Of a DNA stretch of 64,000 bases, positions 11,585-24,485 are shown in pieces; the stretch's first letter is position 1, and every line of letters begins with the position of its first letter. The position numbers and the translations under genes are program-made. This DNA comes from Otatea glauca (lineage: Eukaryota > Streptophyta > Magnoliopsida > Poales > Poaceae): NCBI GenBank assembly GCA_036346275.1, contig CM070730.1, positions 8,494,309 through 8,558,308 of the forward strand, read 5' to 3'. The notes beneath the pieces were generated by a model. That model was not told the DNA's origin, did no database searches, and saw only the letters and a list, made by a program, of their open reading frames with translations.

Positions 11585-14500
11585 TGTAACGACCCCATTT
11601 TGGCATAAAATGCTAAATGAGAATCTACGTGCATATAGTACTGATCCTATGATCAGTGGCTAGTACGCAAATTTACAATATTAATATTACATCCATACAC
11701 AAGGTACATATATTTCAGTAAGTAATTACTGTCTTTCAGACCAAAAGTATATAATTGTTGCAACAGAAAAACTAAAAGACTTGTAGTTTGCCCATCATCC
11801 CCACATGCAACTCACAAGGCAAAACCCTAGAGAAAATCATCAGTATACTCCCCGTAGCTTGTGTCATAATATGTATCTTCCGGATTCTCGTCATCTCCAG
11901 AAGCTAAACCAACAAATACGAAAGGGTGAGTACTTTCGTACTTATCAAGACTTAAGATAGTATTTGCAAAATGCAATGATGCAAGCTATATCAAAGAAGG
12001 CTTCTACGGTTAATTTGCATAAAGCGATTTTGAATTTGAAAATCAAGTAGTAATTTACAAACGAATTTTATAAAAGCGAGTATGACTGATATGAAAATAA
12101 CAAGTACGTAAAGCATAAGGTAACAACTCACAATCCTTCGCGAGCAACAAATCGCAAATTCCTGTCAACACATGGCATAACACGGTCTTTGCCGACACAT
12201 GGCAAATCAGATGAAATCAAGCCTTTTGAAAATAAATAAACATCTAACTAGTGTCAATTCTCCAAGTCTCCCTTGACCGTGGGCATGACTTTTCGAAAAG
12301 ATTTACACCCTGCGGAGGTGTACAACGTTACCCACAAGTCATGACCAACTCTTTATGCAAAACATTAGCACACTTTCTTTGGTGTGCCGTAGAGAATCAT
12401 GACATAACCGTTACATTACATAGATCTAACTTTGCACCAGCTCCAGTGACGACAAACCCTAGTTATGACAACGAAAATCCAGACCCATACGTATAGTACT
12501 AACGATGGTTTATGCCCCATCGCGTTCTTTCGCCATCACAAGGCGTATACCGTTGTATCGGGAGGCGTTATTCCCAACACCTCGATGAGGTACCCTTCGA
12601 GCAAACCTAATCGGAGAGCTCGTACTACTCCATCCTTCCAATGTGCAAAGTTAAATCTCGTAACTTAATAAGTTAAGAATATCCCATACCAGCACTTGTA
12701 GTTGTATGGATATCTCTTGGATCATACAAAACTACGTTCGGTCCTTAATCCGACATGAGCGATTATCTCCCCCTACACTACGTGCAACACATGCATCTCC
12801 AGCTATTGCCAATAATAGCCTGCGTCAAATTATAGTTTTATTTTCATTTTTAACCAAAATACTAGCAACTTACAATGTCATATCCAACCTTTTTAAATTA
12901 TCAAGAAACAACTTAATCTAATTATTTCAATTTTCGTTGCTAAAGCATGGCTAAGCATGATTAATATGTTATCGCATATACCCATATTGATATTATTTAC
13001 TGTCTAACCTTATTGTAGAGTTATCAAGCTTCACATGTCAATACTTATTAAGGAAGTTCCATGAGATAACAGGTATATCTATCGATACTACAATATAGCA
13101 AATTTACAGAAAATACACGCATGCATAAATAGATTTGATAAATAAAAATTAAAATTAAAATACTGGGATCAATATGATCAAATGGGTGCTTGCATCGTAG
13201 TCGAAGTCGACGGTGACGGTTTTATTACGTCGAAGTCTACGTTGTTATCGAGTAATGACAATAAGAAGCAAATAACAACGTGAAGCAAAAGAAGTTAAAT
13301 AATACCAAACTTAAGTATGACTTTAAAATGAAGGTTACAGTGATAAAAACAATGTAGTTATTAATTAGTTTCTTGCTATTCGGGTTCGTTGATTTGTATT
13401 ATAGATCCTAAGGTTCATATTACATCGAGTTAGCTTTTAATAGGATTCAGATGCAAAGCATTATATTAAAATTATCCCCATATTATAAGGTAGTATGGCT
13501 TTAGGTTCTTAGCAACTGATCATTCGATGCATATGCTCTACTTGCAAAAGTTTTAATTATGCATTATTATATATATAGGGTATGTGGCCTTTAATAGAAT
13601 TTGCTTGAAACCATACGAATATGAAATATTGTTGTTTATATAGGAATGGTATAGTCCTAGTAAGTTTCAGAAACCATATTTACTAATTTTTACATTTTAT
13701 TTTCATTATTTATAATTATTTGTATTTATTTTGTATTGAAAATGATCTAATTACAAGATAAATGTAAAATAAGTCTAATATTAAATATTTTCACAAAAAA
13801 TTGATCTCTTCTGATCTCAGGAACAAGCATAAATTATTTTATTATTTTATTAATTATGGTATATATATATTTATTAATGTCCATATTAGGGTTTACTAGA
13901 GTTTTTAATCCAAATAATTTAAAATGAGTTCAAAAATTAAATATTTTTACACAATTGGGTTTCTTATGGTATCAGGAGCGTATAAAAGTTTATTTTATTA
14001 TTTTGTGGGTTATGGTGTACAACCTTTATATAAAAACCATATTAGGGTTTTTATCAATTTTTAATTCAAATAATTCATATATGGTTCAAAAATTAAATAT
14101 TTTTGTATATTATGAAACTAAATTATTTTATATGAATTTATAAATTTATTTCACTGGAATTGGAGCTAAAATTAAAAAGATATTAAAGTTTGAATTTGGC
14201 TCGGGTTGGAAATTAAATCAAAAAGAAAAAAGGACGTTTCCTATACTGGAAAGCGTATTCTCCCGATTGAGCTTCTCCCGCCTGGAACCTCCGGTTGACA
14301 AGTGGACCCATTCTTCAGTGACTCAGGGAGCGCGGGGGTATTTGGACTCGACTGGCTGACAAACGGGACCCTTGGGTTGGTGACCGTGCGCGAGAGCCAG
14401 GAGACCGACACGGCGGGCCCACCTGGCAGGCAGCCGAAGTAGGGGCAGAGCCAGAGCACCTCGCCGGCGACAAACTGGCTGGGATTTCATCCAGACAAGA

Positions 14501-16136
14501 GCATTTCGAGCATGAGGAGAGATCACGGGAAATCCAGGGGATGGCTCAAAGTTGGTTGGTGCCATGTGGAAAATGGAGGCCACCGGAGTCGAGCGGCGGT
14601 GCTCACGGTTGTGCAGTCGCCGGCGAAGTTGGGGCACGATTGTGCTTATCTGAGCACAAATTTAGCTTCAATGGACCGCAAGAGTTCCATTTCCTTACCT
14701 AGTTCGGTCAGAGGAAGACCGGAGCAAAGAGGCGTCGGGCGGCCGGCCGTGGAGAAGAAAGCGTTAGAGGCGGCGGCGTTTCGGCTAGTTGGTCCTGCAA
14801 AACAAGATGGCGCTGTGTTTATGGAGTGCGAAGGATGCCGCTGGCCAAATTGATTGACCTATTTCTCTCGAATAGCTCAATCACGATTCCAATTCGGTCT
14901 TGGCCTTCGACGGCATTGGCAGCAAGGGTATGCAAAATTGAAGCTTGTGTGCTGGAGGAGAGGCAATGGGGAAGATGAGAAGTGAAGTGTACACCGAAAT
15001 GAGACTCGCGGTTGGGTTATATAGACAGAATATGGCGGTGGAAATCAAGGCGTTCGCTTCTTTCTTGCAACCGGGAAAAGAAGGGCAGAGCGGCGAGTCA
15101 AAGCAGTGCGCGAAATTTATGCTGCCACGGCAGACGTGAGGCATGGTCAAGCGTTGCCGTGGCAGAGCCTTGGCAGGGGCTCAGGCTAGTCAAAGTCGCG
15201 GCGCAAATCGGGGAAGAGACAGAGAAGAAAGCCGTTGCGTGCTCGGGTGTGAGAAAGAAGGAAAGAGGAGAAGAGAGGGAGACGGAGCAAGTCTCGGGCT
15301 AACAGGTGGGACCAAATGAAGAAGGGGTCCACCGGTCAGTGGGAGCAAGCCAAAAACAGAATTTTCTCTCCCCAGGACAGCGCTGATTTCACCTATCAAG
15401 TCATGTCTCAATTTTCTGAAAATTTTTTAGTATGAATTTTAGATAATTTTTGCTATCCAGTAAAATTTTCAGGTTAAAACCTTGTACATAAAAATTCTTA
15501 TTATTCAGACAATCTGGACTGTTCTTTTTATTACTTTCTGTTTTACATTTATTTGAACATTTAAATGAGGTTAATAATTTTTGAAATTTTTTTAGAAGAT
15601 TTATATTTTCCATTTTATTCTATTTAAAAATTTCATATTTATATCTTGAATATTTATTTTCCAATAATTCTGACATTGCAATTTCCAGATATTCTTGTTC
15701 TCTGCTTTTACATTTTAAAAGGAACTAAATGTGAATATTAATTTTTGATATTTTTACTGAAGATTGTTATTGATCTGAGGAAGGCGTGGTAAAAATTTCA
15801 GCTTGATTTGAACTATGTAGTATGTTTACAAAAATCTTACATTACACTGTTTCCAGTCCAAACTTCATTAATTAATGAGCTCACATGACTTTTGATTCTG
15901 AAAATAAATTTTAGGTTTTTATTATATTAAATATAAGTTTTTATATTTTTTATGATATTTTAATTTTTATGTTTTTACCTTTACCTTTTAATTTTACCTT
16001 TTTACTAATCCATAAAAGACTTTTCTTTAGAGCAAAAATTCCAAGAAAACCCAATAATGCCAAAAAATTCAGAAATAAAACATATTAAAATTTTAAAATT
16101 TCCATTCTCATTTTATTTAAATTTTTGGATGTTACA
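11585..16136 (-). mobile_element. Solo LTR of a Ty3/gypsy-type element, copy 2, 4.55 kb
   Basis: On the minus strand the LTR opens TGTAACATCC at 16,136 and ends with the inverse of TGTAACGACCCC at 11,585. Its minus-strand 3' end carries a segment near CTAGCCACTGATCATAGGATC that recurs at the 3' end of the LTR ending at 62,317, which identifies the family. The flanking pentamers are ACAAG (11,580-11,584) and AAAAG (16,137-16,141), a 4 of 5 match. No primer site, gag or pol adjoins, so this is a solo LTR. A minus-strand TATA-like site lies at 15,016-15,025. The GC-rich block at 14,240-15,410 holds only shadow frames. Confidence 0.85.
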
Positions 16137-16491
16137 AAAAGATGTATCGATCGATGCTCTGCTAAGCACATTGCCGTCACCCACATATGCGTGGTTCGCG
16201 AGCCCCAGAACACCAAAGGCGCGTCCCCCTGCGAGTGTCCCCTGGAGGCTGGAGATTGACCGATCTCGCCGCATCATGCCATCATGGAGCCAAAGCGCGA
16301 TTTACTCCATGCAAGAATGCGATTGTGAGATCGGGGATAGTTTTTTTCGCACAGTGAAGCCGTCGGAAAGACGCCACTGTCGCCGGACGGCGACGCCTTT
16401 GTCGGTAGTACACGCTGGTGGATAAAACACGTACATGCCGTACTTTGGAAATTTGGTTTCGCTGTACCGCGAATTTACTCGTTAACAATAG

Positions 16492-17722
16492 CACTACTAC
16501 AGAAGAGCTTATATTAGACGTCTCATCACAAATGGTTTCTCAAAACCGTCGTGACGAGTGAACATAAGCCGACGGTTCTATATTGCAACTATCGGTGACA
16601 TTATCACGACTACACTCTTCAAAAACCGTCGCTGATATACATCAATATCACAGATGGTTCGTTATAATAACCATATGTAATAAACCACATCACAGACGGT
16701 TTATCCAAGCAGTAATGCTCGTGATAATATTTCAACTTTCACGCTCTCATCAAATTTGAACTTCTCGCCCTGTTGCTTTCTTCTCACTTCTCCCGCTCTC
16801 ATCTCCTCTTCTCTTCTCCTCTTCTCACTTCTCACTTCCTCTTTCTCTCCTCTTGAATGTTTGGTAAGTGTGGTGTTCGAATCGTTCAACTAAAATGTCA
16901 TAGCTCTTCTTCTCCTCTTCCTCTTTCTCTTCCTTTCCCTCTTCTCTTCTCTTTGCACTCTTGATGTTGCGGCGTTTTCGTTTTCGATCTGTGCACCTTT
17001 CGGTAAAACGGTCTTCTCTTTCTCTCCTCTTCGAATGTTTGGTAAGTGTGGTGTTCGAATCGTTCAACTAAAATGTCATAGCTCTTCTTCTCCTCTTCCT
17101 CTTTCTCTTCCTTTCCCTCTTCTCTTCTCTTTGCACTCTTGATGTTGCGGCGTTTTCGTTTTCGATCCGTGCACCTTTCGGTAAAACGGTCATAATTTTT
17201 GCATACAAGCTCCGATCGCGATGTTCTTGTGCTCATTCTAAAGCTAACAAAAAGTTTGATTTGAAAATCCATAAGTGCAAGTCAGGGGACTACATCAGAA
17301 GTACACATGAGGCTCAAAAAAACGTCGATCTTGAAAAAAAAACGTCGTTTAGGGCCTCAAAACGGCCTCCGAAGTTTTTTTCGTCGATTTTGCGTTTTCA
17401 ATTTCTTTAGAGCAGGGACATGGGATATCTCACATCCAGTAGCTCTTCCATTATGCCTGAACTAGCATAGAGCAGCTGGATCACAGAAATATCATCTGTA
17501 CGTGACGATATTTCTTTTTCCAAAAGTAACATCACAGGCGGTTCATAGTAAAAACTGTCTGTGTATCACAAACGGTTCTTAGTAAAAACCGTCTATGATG
17601 TTTGCATATCACAGACGGTTTTGAAATCGTCTGTGATATGTTCTATCACATCCGTAACATCACTGACACATGGTTACAGACGGTTTGGAAAACCGTCTGT
17701 GATGACCTTTTCTGTAGTAATG
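16492..17722 (+). mobile_element. Non-autonomous CACTA transposon, copy 2
   Basis: This is the same element as 4,283-5,499, again flanked by TAG (16,489-16,491 and 17,723-17,725). The right subterminal region (17,530-17,715) keeps regular ACCGTCTGTGAT motifs that are broken in copy 1. The left part is the reverse: copy 2 is damaged at CTG/CAG sites where copy 1 is intact. Confidence 0.9.
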
Positions 17723-17755
17723 TAGGTTTCTTCGTACACTCTCTGTCTCCTGGTA

Positions 17756-19207
17756 CAAGGTTTCAAATTTCGGTTTCGGAATAAATTTTGCCCCGGGCCG
17801 GATAACAAAATTTCGGCGAAATTTTGATATTTCGTAATTATTTTGGACAAAATTTGAGTTTTAAAATTCAAATCCGGTCCAATCCGGAAAAAAAAACCGA
17901 AATTTCGGACGAAATTTCCAAAATTTTGGATTTTTTGCACTGGCTGAAATGTGGTCTAAACTTTAACGAAAAATTTTGAAATTGTTTTTATAGGTTCCTG
18001 ACACAATGATGATGTTCTCACAAAAATTTCAGCTGATGATCACATCTGAGGAATTTTTAAAAATTCGGAGAGTGGTACTGTCCTGATAAAACACTGACCG
18101 ACAAGTTTGATCGGAATGTAAAATGGTACAAATCAAGTTATAAACTGTTGAAATTTTTTTTGCATGGTTATGATCCATAACTAATGTTCTCATAAAAATT
18201 TCATCTGATTATCACATGTGATGAATTTTTAAAAATTCGTAGAGTGATGCTGTCCTGATAGAACACTGACCGACAAGTTTGATCCGAATGGAAAATGATA
18301 CAAATGAAGTTAGAAACTGTTGAAAGTTTTTGTGAATTGTTATGATGTATATATAATTCTCTCATAAAATTTTCAAATGATGATCAAACTGTATGAATTT
18401 TTAAAAATTCGAACAGTACTACTGCCATGTTAAAAGGCTTACCGGCAAACTTGAACAAAATGAAAAATTATGTAAATCATAAATTTTTTTGAAAATTTTA
18501 AAGAATGGTGATAAGGAAGTTCTTAATATCCCATAAAAAGTGTGATTCATGATCACACTCAAGTGAATTTATAAAATTCTTACAAGGCACAGTACCATTT
18601 ATGTTCTTTTCTTTTTAATTTTTGAAATATAATATAACAAACGAAGTTCAATGCTTACATAGATTTGATTGACCAAACAAAAAAGTTGAAATTTTTTGAA
18701 AAATTTATATAATGTTACTGAGTCAATTATTAATCTCTAAAAAAAATTAGATCATAATCACACTCAAAAAAATTTATAAAATTCTGACAATATAACTGTC
18801 CCAATTATGTTCATTCTGTTTTTGATTTTTTAAAGATAACAAATGAAGTTAAATTATTTTGAAACTTTTTATGTATGATTATAATATACTAAGGATAGTA
18901 CCATAAAATTTTCAGATTATTATCATGCTTGTAAAATTTTATAAAAATCTGACAGTGTTTCTGCCAAAATTTTAAAATGTTTAGAAAATTAGGTTTTTCA
19001 ACAAATTTTCATAGGAGATGACTTTCCTAAGGGTTATTGGACCAAATTCGGTCAAATCCGGCTCTAAAACTTTCAAAACCGGTCTAGAAATACGAAATTT
19101 CGGAATTTTACTGTAGCAATTCAATTTTTTTTCCGGCCGGTACTTCAGATTTCGGGGTGGTCTGAAATCCGAAATTTCGGCGAATTTCGCCGAAATTTTG
19201 AACCTTG
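17756..19207 (+). mobile_element. hAT-like non-autonomous element (family X, member A, copy 2)
   Basis: This is the duplicate of 5,533-6,977, with the same 8-bp TCCTGGTA on both sides (17,748-17,755 and 19,208-19,215). Terminal palindromes and the internal tandem units are better preserved in this copy. Confidence 0.75.
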
Positions 19208-19215
19208 TCCTGGTA

Positions 19216-19884
19216 TAAGTCATTTTTTAAAAGCATCTTCCAGTAAGTTTATTGCAGAGGTTAAATTATAGTTATCGTAATATTTTCACTATATACCTCT
19301 ATATTAATGTAGAAAAAGAGAATGAATAGTTATAATATATCATTTAATAAAGATATCTATAGTCTAGTGGCATTAATTTTTTAAAAAAATTTAGAGTCTA
19401 GTTGAATTATCGGCCTCCGGCCACAGCTACAGTCACCATGTACAGTAGATAGTTGGGTGACTTAGGTCTAGACAAAATTTGGCCACCGGACGGCTAGCTA
19501 AGCCTACGTACACTGGTACACGTACTTCTTATATGTGTATGTACGTATGCGCTGTCAGTAATAAAAATTGGATGTACGTTGAGGCGATCATTTTATCATT
19601 TGCACAGTTTTGGCTAACCCATACCGCACAGGTAATGCCGGTACGACGAGGCATGTCGCCATGTCGGACGTACCCATGCTCGAAGGAATCGACCTGTGAT
19701 CAATTAATCGCAAATGTGCGAGGTAATTAACCAACCGTGCAACCAAGTACAGATCTGTACAATTAAACCCGGCCCATGACTCCATCAGGAGCATGCGATG
19801 AGCCGTACATCAGCATCAGCTAGCTGCTAGCTCAATTTTCTGCATGAGAAGCATGTGATGAGTTCGTGCCATCGTGTGTACCGC
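19216..19884. other. Unclassified duplicated spacer, copy 2
   Basis: Counterpart of 6,986-7,656. I see no gene in it. Confidence 0.5.
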
Positions 19885-20337
19885 GAGAGATTTCAGATTT
19901 CGGTCGGAGACGGATCCAAAATTTCGGCTGGGTAAAAAAACCTAAAAAAATTTAAAATGCTACAGTAACTTAGAAATTTCGAAGAGATTTTGTTGAATCT
20001 CGTTAAAATCTAGGGTTTTTGACTTTTTATGGCCAAATTTGATCGGATTTGTCCATTAACCCTTAAGAAAGTCAACCTCCATGAAAATTTGATGAAAAAC
20101 CGAATTTTCGAGACGTTTTAAAATTTTGGTAAAACACTGTCAGATTTTTATAAAATAGTACAAGTTTGATCATGATCTGAAATATTTATGTTACTATCTT
20201 TAATAGCGTAGGATCATACATAAATTTTTTAAAAATAATTGAACAACATTTGTTATCTTTAAAAAATCAAAAACAATATAAACATAATTGGGATAGTAAC
20301 ATTGCCAGAATTTTATAAATTTTCTCGAGTGTCATTA
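19885..20337 (-). mobile_element. hAT-like family X element (member C), part left of the gypsy insertion
   Basis: This sequence is the reverse of the right half of member A, including the stretch that reads CCTAAGGGTTATTGGACC in member A. It is interrupted after CATTA at 20,337 by a gypsy element and resumes at 35,104. The joined length (about 1.45 kb) matches the other members. The left terminus near 19,885 is too degraded for me to define its inverted repeat or duplication. Confidence 0.65.
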
Positions 20338-21238
20338 TGTCGACGTTTTCGGGAGCGCCGGCAAGTAAAATTTGTAAGTCTAGGGGGTCGCGCGTTCCAC
20401 TCCCTGAATGGTTAGACTCGTGAGTCCAAGATGTATCTTGGTTGGTGAAGGTCCCTACTCGATTCGTGTGTGGTGGTGTTGTATTACTCTTGAGTACGGA
20501 TGATCGCACAAAGTTTTACAAGCGAGAATGCCAATGGCTTAGCGAGAGGAGTTTGATAGCGCTCTCTCCTTTCTTGTTCTTGCTCGTTGTTTTCTTAATC
20601 GTTTAGCCCCGCCTCCTTTTATCTGAAGGAAGGGGTGTTACATCGAGTCGGGAGGAAAAGCAAGGTGACCTACGCTAGGAGCTCCGGTCCTTCGTCACGT
20701 GGATCGTCGCCACCCGTCTTGCCCATGCCGGGTTGGTAGCCTTGGTGGTCGGGGAGGTTAGGTATTTCCGGAAGTAGCGTACTTGCCCTCTCGTGATCCT
20801 TGCGAACGCCGACGCCGAGGTGCGTGACGTGGTTCGCCTCGGGAGGAAGCGGCGCTCGTCTTGACGCGGACCGGTTGATGGGGTGGAAGCTTTGTCTTCT
20901 ACTGAGCCACGGATCTTCTTGGGAAGGAGCCACCGCCTCGTATAGTCGCTCGATTGACCTTATCCGAGGGTGCGTGGCGGTAGGCCGTGAGGACGACACG
21001 CGGCACTCGGCGTTCACCACCTTGGTTTGGTTGAGTCGGAGATCCCGCCCGCCAAGAGGGGTCGGGGCGCTGTCTGTCGGATTCGCTTCCCCTGGCCGGT
21101 CGGAAGCGGATGCCTTTCGCGGTCTCGCAGGTGATTCGGTCGGCGGCGGGCCGGGCGCGGCCTGTTGGGCTGGAGATATGCTTGAGGCTGCTGGCTCGCC
21201 GCCGGGTGTTGGGGTATCCTTTTTATTAGTATTCGTCG
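20338..21238 (-). repeat. 3' LTR of the gypsy element
   Basis: Right boundary ends ATTCGTCG where the partner LTR has ATTCGTCA, so the terminal TG on the minus strand is changed to CG here. Similarity to 34,204-35,098 is high along the whole length, with differences concentrated at CAG/CTG sites and homopolymers. Confidence 0.9.
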
Positions 21239-21260
21239 GAGCCCCGAACTCCCAAGCGAT
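21239..21260 (-). other. Candidate polypurine tract of the gypsy element
   Basis: On the minus strand the bases just before the 3' LTR read GCTTGGGAGTTCGGGGCTCC. The position and G-richness suit a plus-strand priming site. Assignment is by position only. Confidence 0.45.
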
Positions 21261-22144
21261 TTGGCGATTCGGTTGGGGTTGAACTTGACGAAAGTGGTGG
21301 CCGGGCTCGTAGGTCGGTCCACCGATCCGATTAAGCGATTTCCGTCGGTGTGCCGTTGGACTTGGCGGCTGTCACGGAGTTTGGCCGGGGCATTTGAACC
21401 GCCGGGGCTTTACTTGCCTCGTTGCGCATGCCGGCGTAGTTTAGCGCGCGCTACCGCTCGTCTTCTTGACTGCCTCGGGTTTCTGGTGAAGGATGCTTCG
21501 TTTTTCGGCATCCGCATTTACTCTGGAGACGCTTAGCCTCCCTTAGTCCGGATATATATATCTGTGCGCTGTAGCTTGCTTGAAGGGGACGAGAGCTTTT
21601 TCTTTTGTTCTTTCAAATGGCTTCGAGACATCCTCTAGTCTTTAGCCGGCGATGGCGTCCTGAGAAGAAGAAGATCCTCCGCCGAGCTTTGGGTGAGTTC
21701 GACCAGCGATGGCCGAGCTCAGGGAGGAAGAAGCTGCAGCCCGCGACGCTGCTTCTGTTGACGCGCTGCTCGAGGCCGTTCTAAGGCTCGAGGTGGTAAG
21801 GGGGGCCCTTCTGGAGGCGATGGCGCAAGGGCGCCGACCGTAGTTGGTGCGGCCGCGTCGATGTCGCTGAACGGCAGCAGAGGCATCGGCGTGTTGCATC
21901 GCGCCGTGGCGGTATCCGTCGACCGGCAAGGGCCTACCGAAAGATGCCGTCGGTGCCACCGATGCCGCACGGATGTTTGATAGGTTCTAGGCGTGGGTAG
22001 AGTCTGCCGTGGTGCGGCGTGGCCACTCTTGTATCCGCTGCATCTTGTGTGTAAAGTTGTGTAAAGTTTGAGCTGTTGGCCTATAATGAAATTTTCTTTT
22101 CTTTATGAAAATGTCTGCGATAAGTTTGCTTTAATTTTAATCGT

Positions 22145-23376
22145 TGTGGATGGTGCCTCGGTCGTCAGGGCGACCGGATGCCTCTGTGAGGTTCGGGTGT
22201 CCGAGTGCCTTGGTCGGCAGGACGACCGGATGCCTCTGTGAGGTTCGGGTGTCCGAGTGCCTTGGTCGGCCAGACGACCGGATGCCTCTGTGAGGTTCTG
22301 GTGTCCGACTGCCTTGGTCGGCAGGACGACCGGATGCCTCTGTGAGGTTCGGGTGTCCGAGTGCTCGTTTAACGTCGTAGCTAGACGGTGCCTTGGTCGG
22401 CAGGGACGGCCGGATGCCTCTGTGAGGTTCTGGTGTCCGACTGCCTTGGTCGGCAGGACGACCGGATGCCTCTGTGAGGTTCTGGTGTCCGAGTGCCTTG
22501 GTCGGCAGGACGACCGGATGCCTCTGTGAGGTTCTGGTGTCCGAGTGCCTTGGTCGGCGGGACGACCGGATGCCTCTGTGAGGTTCTGGTGTCCGAGTGC
22601 CTTGGTCGGCAGGACGACCGGATGCCTCGAGAGGTTCGGTGTCCGAGTGCTCGCTTAACGTCGTAGCTAGACGGTGCCTTGGTGGCGGGACGACCGGATG
22701 CCTCCGTGAGGTTCGGGTGTCCGAGTGCTCGCTTAACGTCGTAGCTAGACGGTGCCTTGGTCGGCGAGGACGGCCGGATGCCTCTGTGAGGTTCGGTGTC
22801 CGACTGCCTTGGTCGGCAGGGACGACCGGATGCCTCTGTGAGGTTCGGTGTCCGACTGCCTTGGTCGGCAGGATGACCGGATGCCTCTCTGTGAGGTTCG
22901 GTGTCCGACTGCCTTGGTCGGCAGGGACGACCGGATGCCTCTGTGAGGTTACGGTGTCCGAGTGCTCGCTTAACGTCGTAGCTAGACGGTGCCTTGGTCG
23001 GCAGGGACGACCGGATGCCTCCGTGAGGTTCGGGTGTCCGAGTGCTCGTTTAACGTCGTAGCTAGACAGTGCCTTGGTCGGCAGGGACGACCGGATGCCT
23101 CTGTGAGGTTCTGGTGTCCGAGTGCTTGTTTAACGTCGTAGCTAGACAGTGCCTTGGTCGGCAGGGACGACCGGATGCCTCCGTGAGGTTCTAGTGTCCG
23201 AGTGCCTTGGTCGGCAGGACGACCGGATGCCTCTGTGAGGTTCGGGTGTCCGAGTGCTCGCTTAACGTTGTAGCTAGACAGTGCCTTGGTCGGCAGGACG
23301 ACCGGATGCCTCTGTGAGGTTCTGGTGTCCGAGTGCCTTGGTCGGCAGGACGACCGGATGCCTCTGTGAGGTTCGG
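22145..23376 (+). repeat. Tandem repeat block, 52-bp unit with an optional 27-bp spacer
   Basis: Some 20 copies of a 52-bp unit containing CCTTGGTCGGCAGGACGACC and GATGCCTCTGTGAGG run through this block. Several are separated by a 27-bp spacer containing TAACGTCGTAGCTAGACGG, giving a 79-bp higher-order unit. Copies vary mainly at CTG (TTCTGGTG, TTCGGGTG or TTCGGTG). The block lies in the 3' untranslated tail of the gypsy element. Long frames across it are repeat artefacts. Confidence 0.9.
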
Positions 23377-23380
23377 GTGT

Positions 23381-23562
23381 CCGAGTGCTCGTTTTACGTC
23401 GTAGCTGGACGTGAGTGCTCGTTTACCGTCGTAGCTGGACGTGAGTGCTCGTTTACCGTCGTAGCTGGACGTGAGTGCTCGTTTACCGTCGTAGCTGGAC
23501 GTGAGTGCTCGTTTACCGTCGTAGCTGGACGTGAGTGCTCGTTTACCGTCGTAGCTGGACGT
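23381..23562 (+). repeat. 30-bp perfect tandem repeat
   Basis: The unit GTGAGTGCTCGTTTACCGTC plus GTAGCTGGAC occurs five times without a mismatch from 23,411, after a variant first copy. It appears to have grown from the spacer motif of the neighbouring 52-bp block. Perfect identity implies very recent expansion or homogenisation. Confidence 0.9.
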
Positions 23563-24347
23563 GGGGCATCCTTCTCGAGTCCTCGTCGCGAGGGTAGCTG
23601 CGAGAGGAATGGCGCCGCCTATCCACATGTATACCCCATCCGCAGTGTGGGACTGGAGGGATGAGCGGCGCGCGTTTACCTGCGTTGGTTTGAACGCCGT
23701 GCTCGTGGAGCTAATAGCGGTTAGTCCGAGTGGGTCCTGGGAGGTCCCGCCCAAGGGGGACCCTTCCGAGCGGACGGTCCTAGAGTAGGGTGTCCTGGCC
23801 CTGCTGTGGGGCGACCCATAAAAAACCTTTCTTTACTCAATCCCGTATGGACTCTAGGTCGTCCGCCGACCCAGAGCACAGCTGGCTGTCGCTCATTGAT
23901 GAGCTCCCGAGAGAGTGTGAAGTATGGTCTCGGACGCGAGTAGAGGTGATTAGGCCGTCAGCCGACCTAACCGAGGGCCCACCGTGGGGCTCACCTCATA
24001 CACCGCCCCTTGCTCAAGTTTTTCTTTGGGCGGCTTTATACCCATCCGTGGGGTAGGCCTTTTGAACCCACACTCCTCATTGGGCCCTGGCGCAAGCCAC
24101 AAAGCTTTTTGCCTTGGGGCGCGGCGTGATGGGCTTCTCGCGCGCGCCGAGCAACTGCTCCGGCCTAAAGCGAGACCGAGAGGTTACGGACACGTTGTTC
24201 GGGCGGCGTCTTTATGGCCCTTTACGCCGACAAGACAGGATTAAAAGCGGAGTGGTATTGGAAACCGGAGTTACAGCCGGGCGCGACAGACGAGGGTGGT
24301 CGCGACGCTTCGCTGACGGGCGCCGCTGGCGGCGTTCGTTCGTCCTC

Positions 24348-24355
24348 TATAAATA
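24348..24355 (+). promoter_or_regulatory. TATA box of the antisense gene in the gypsy tail
   Basis: TATAAATA lies about 140 bp before the ATG at 24,486, facing opposite to gag-pol. Confidence 0.55.
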
Positions 24356-24485
24356 CGCCCGTTGGGTGCTTTGAGTGGTCACGTTTTCTTGCCCTTTCGT
24401 CTCGCCTCAAACAAGAAGAGCACGAGAGAGCTAAGGAAAGAAAACCCGACTTTTCTTTCTCACCTTCGATCGTCTCCCTGTGAAG

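Larger units (their letters stand above)
12223..19977 (+). repeat. Direct segmental duplication, copy 2
   Basis: This is the counterpart of 1-7,747 in the same orientation, offset by 12,222 bp at the left and 12,230 bp at the right. Homopolymer differences and CAG/CTG differences account for most of the disagreement between copies. Confidence 0.95.

Noticed and set aside
1..16136. A single full-length LTR element with LTRs at 1-3,923 and 11,585-16,136
   Set aside because: The sequence right of the first LTR is itself duplicated right of the second LTR, and there is no gag-pol between them. A segmental duplication explains this better.
23281..23754. Open frames encoding 10-residue repeats, or a CRISPR-like array
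   Set aside because: The 30-bp units are contiguous without spacers and their length is a multiple of three, so open frames arise automatically on both strands. The context is a retrotransposon tail.
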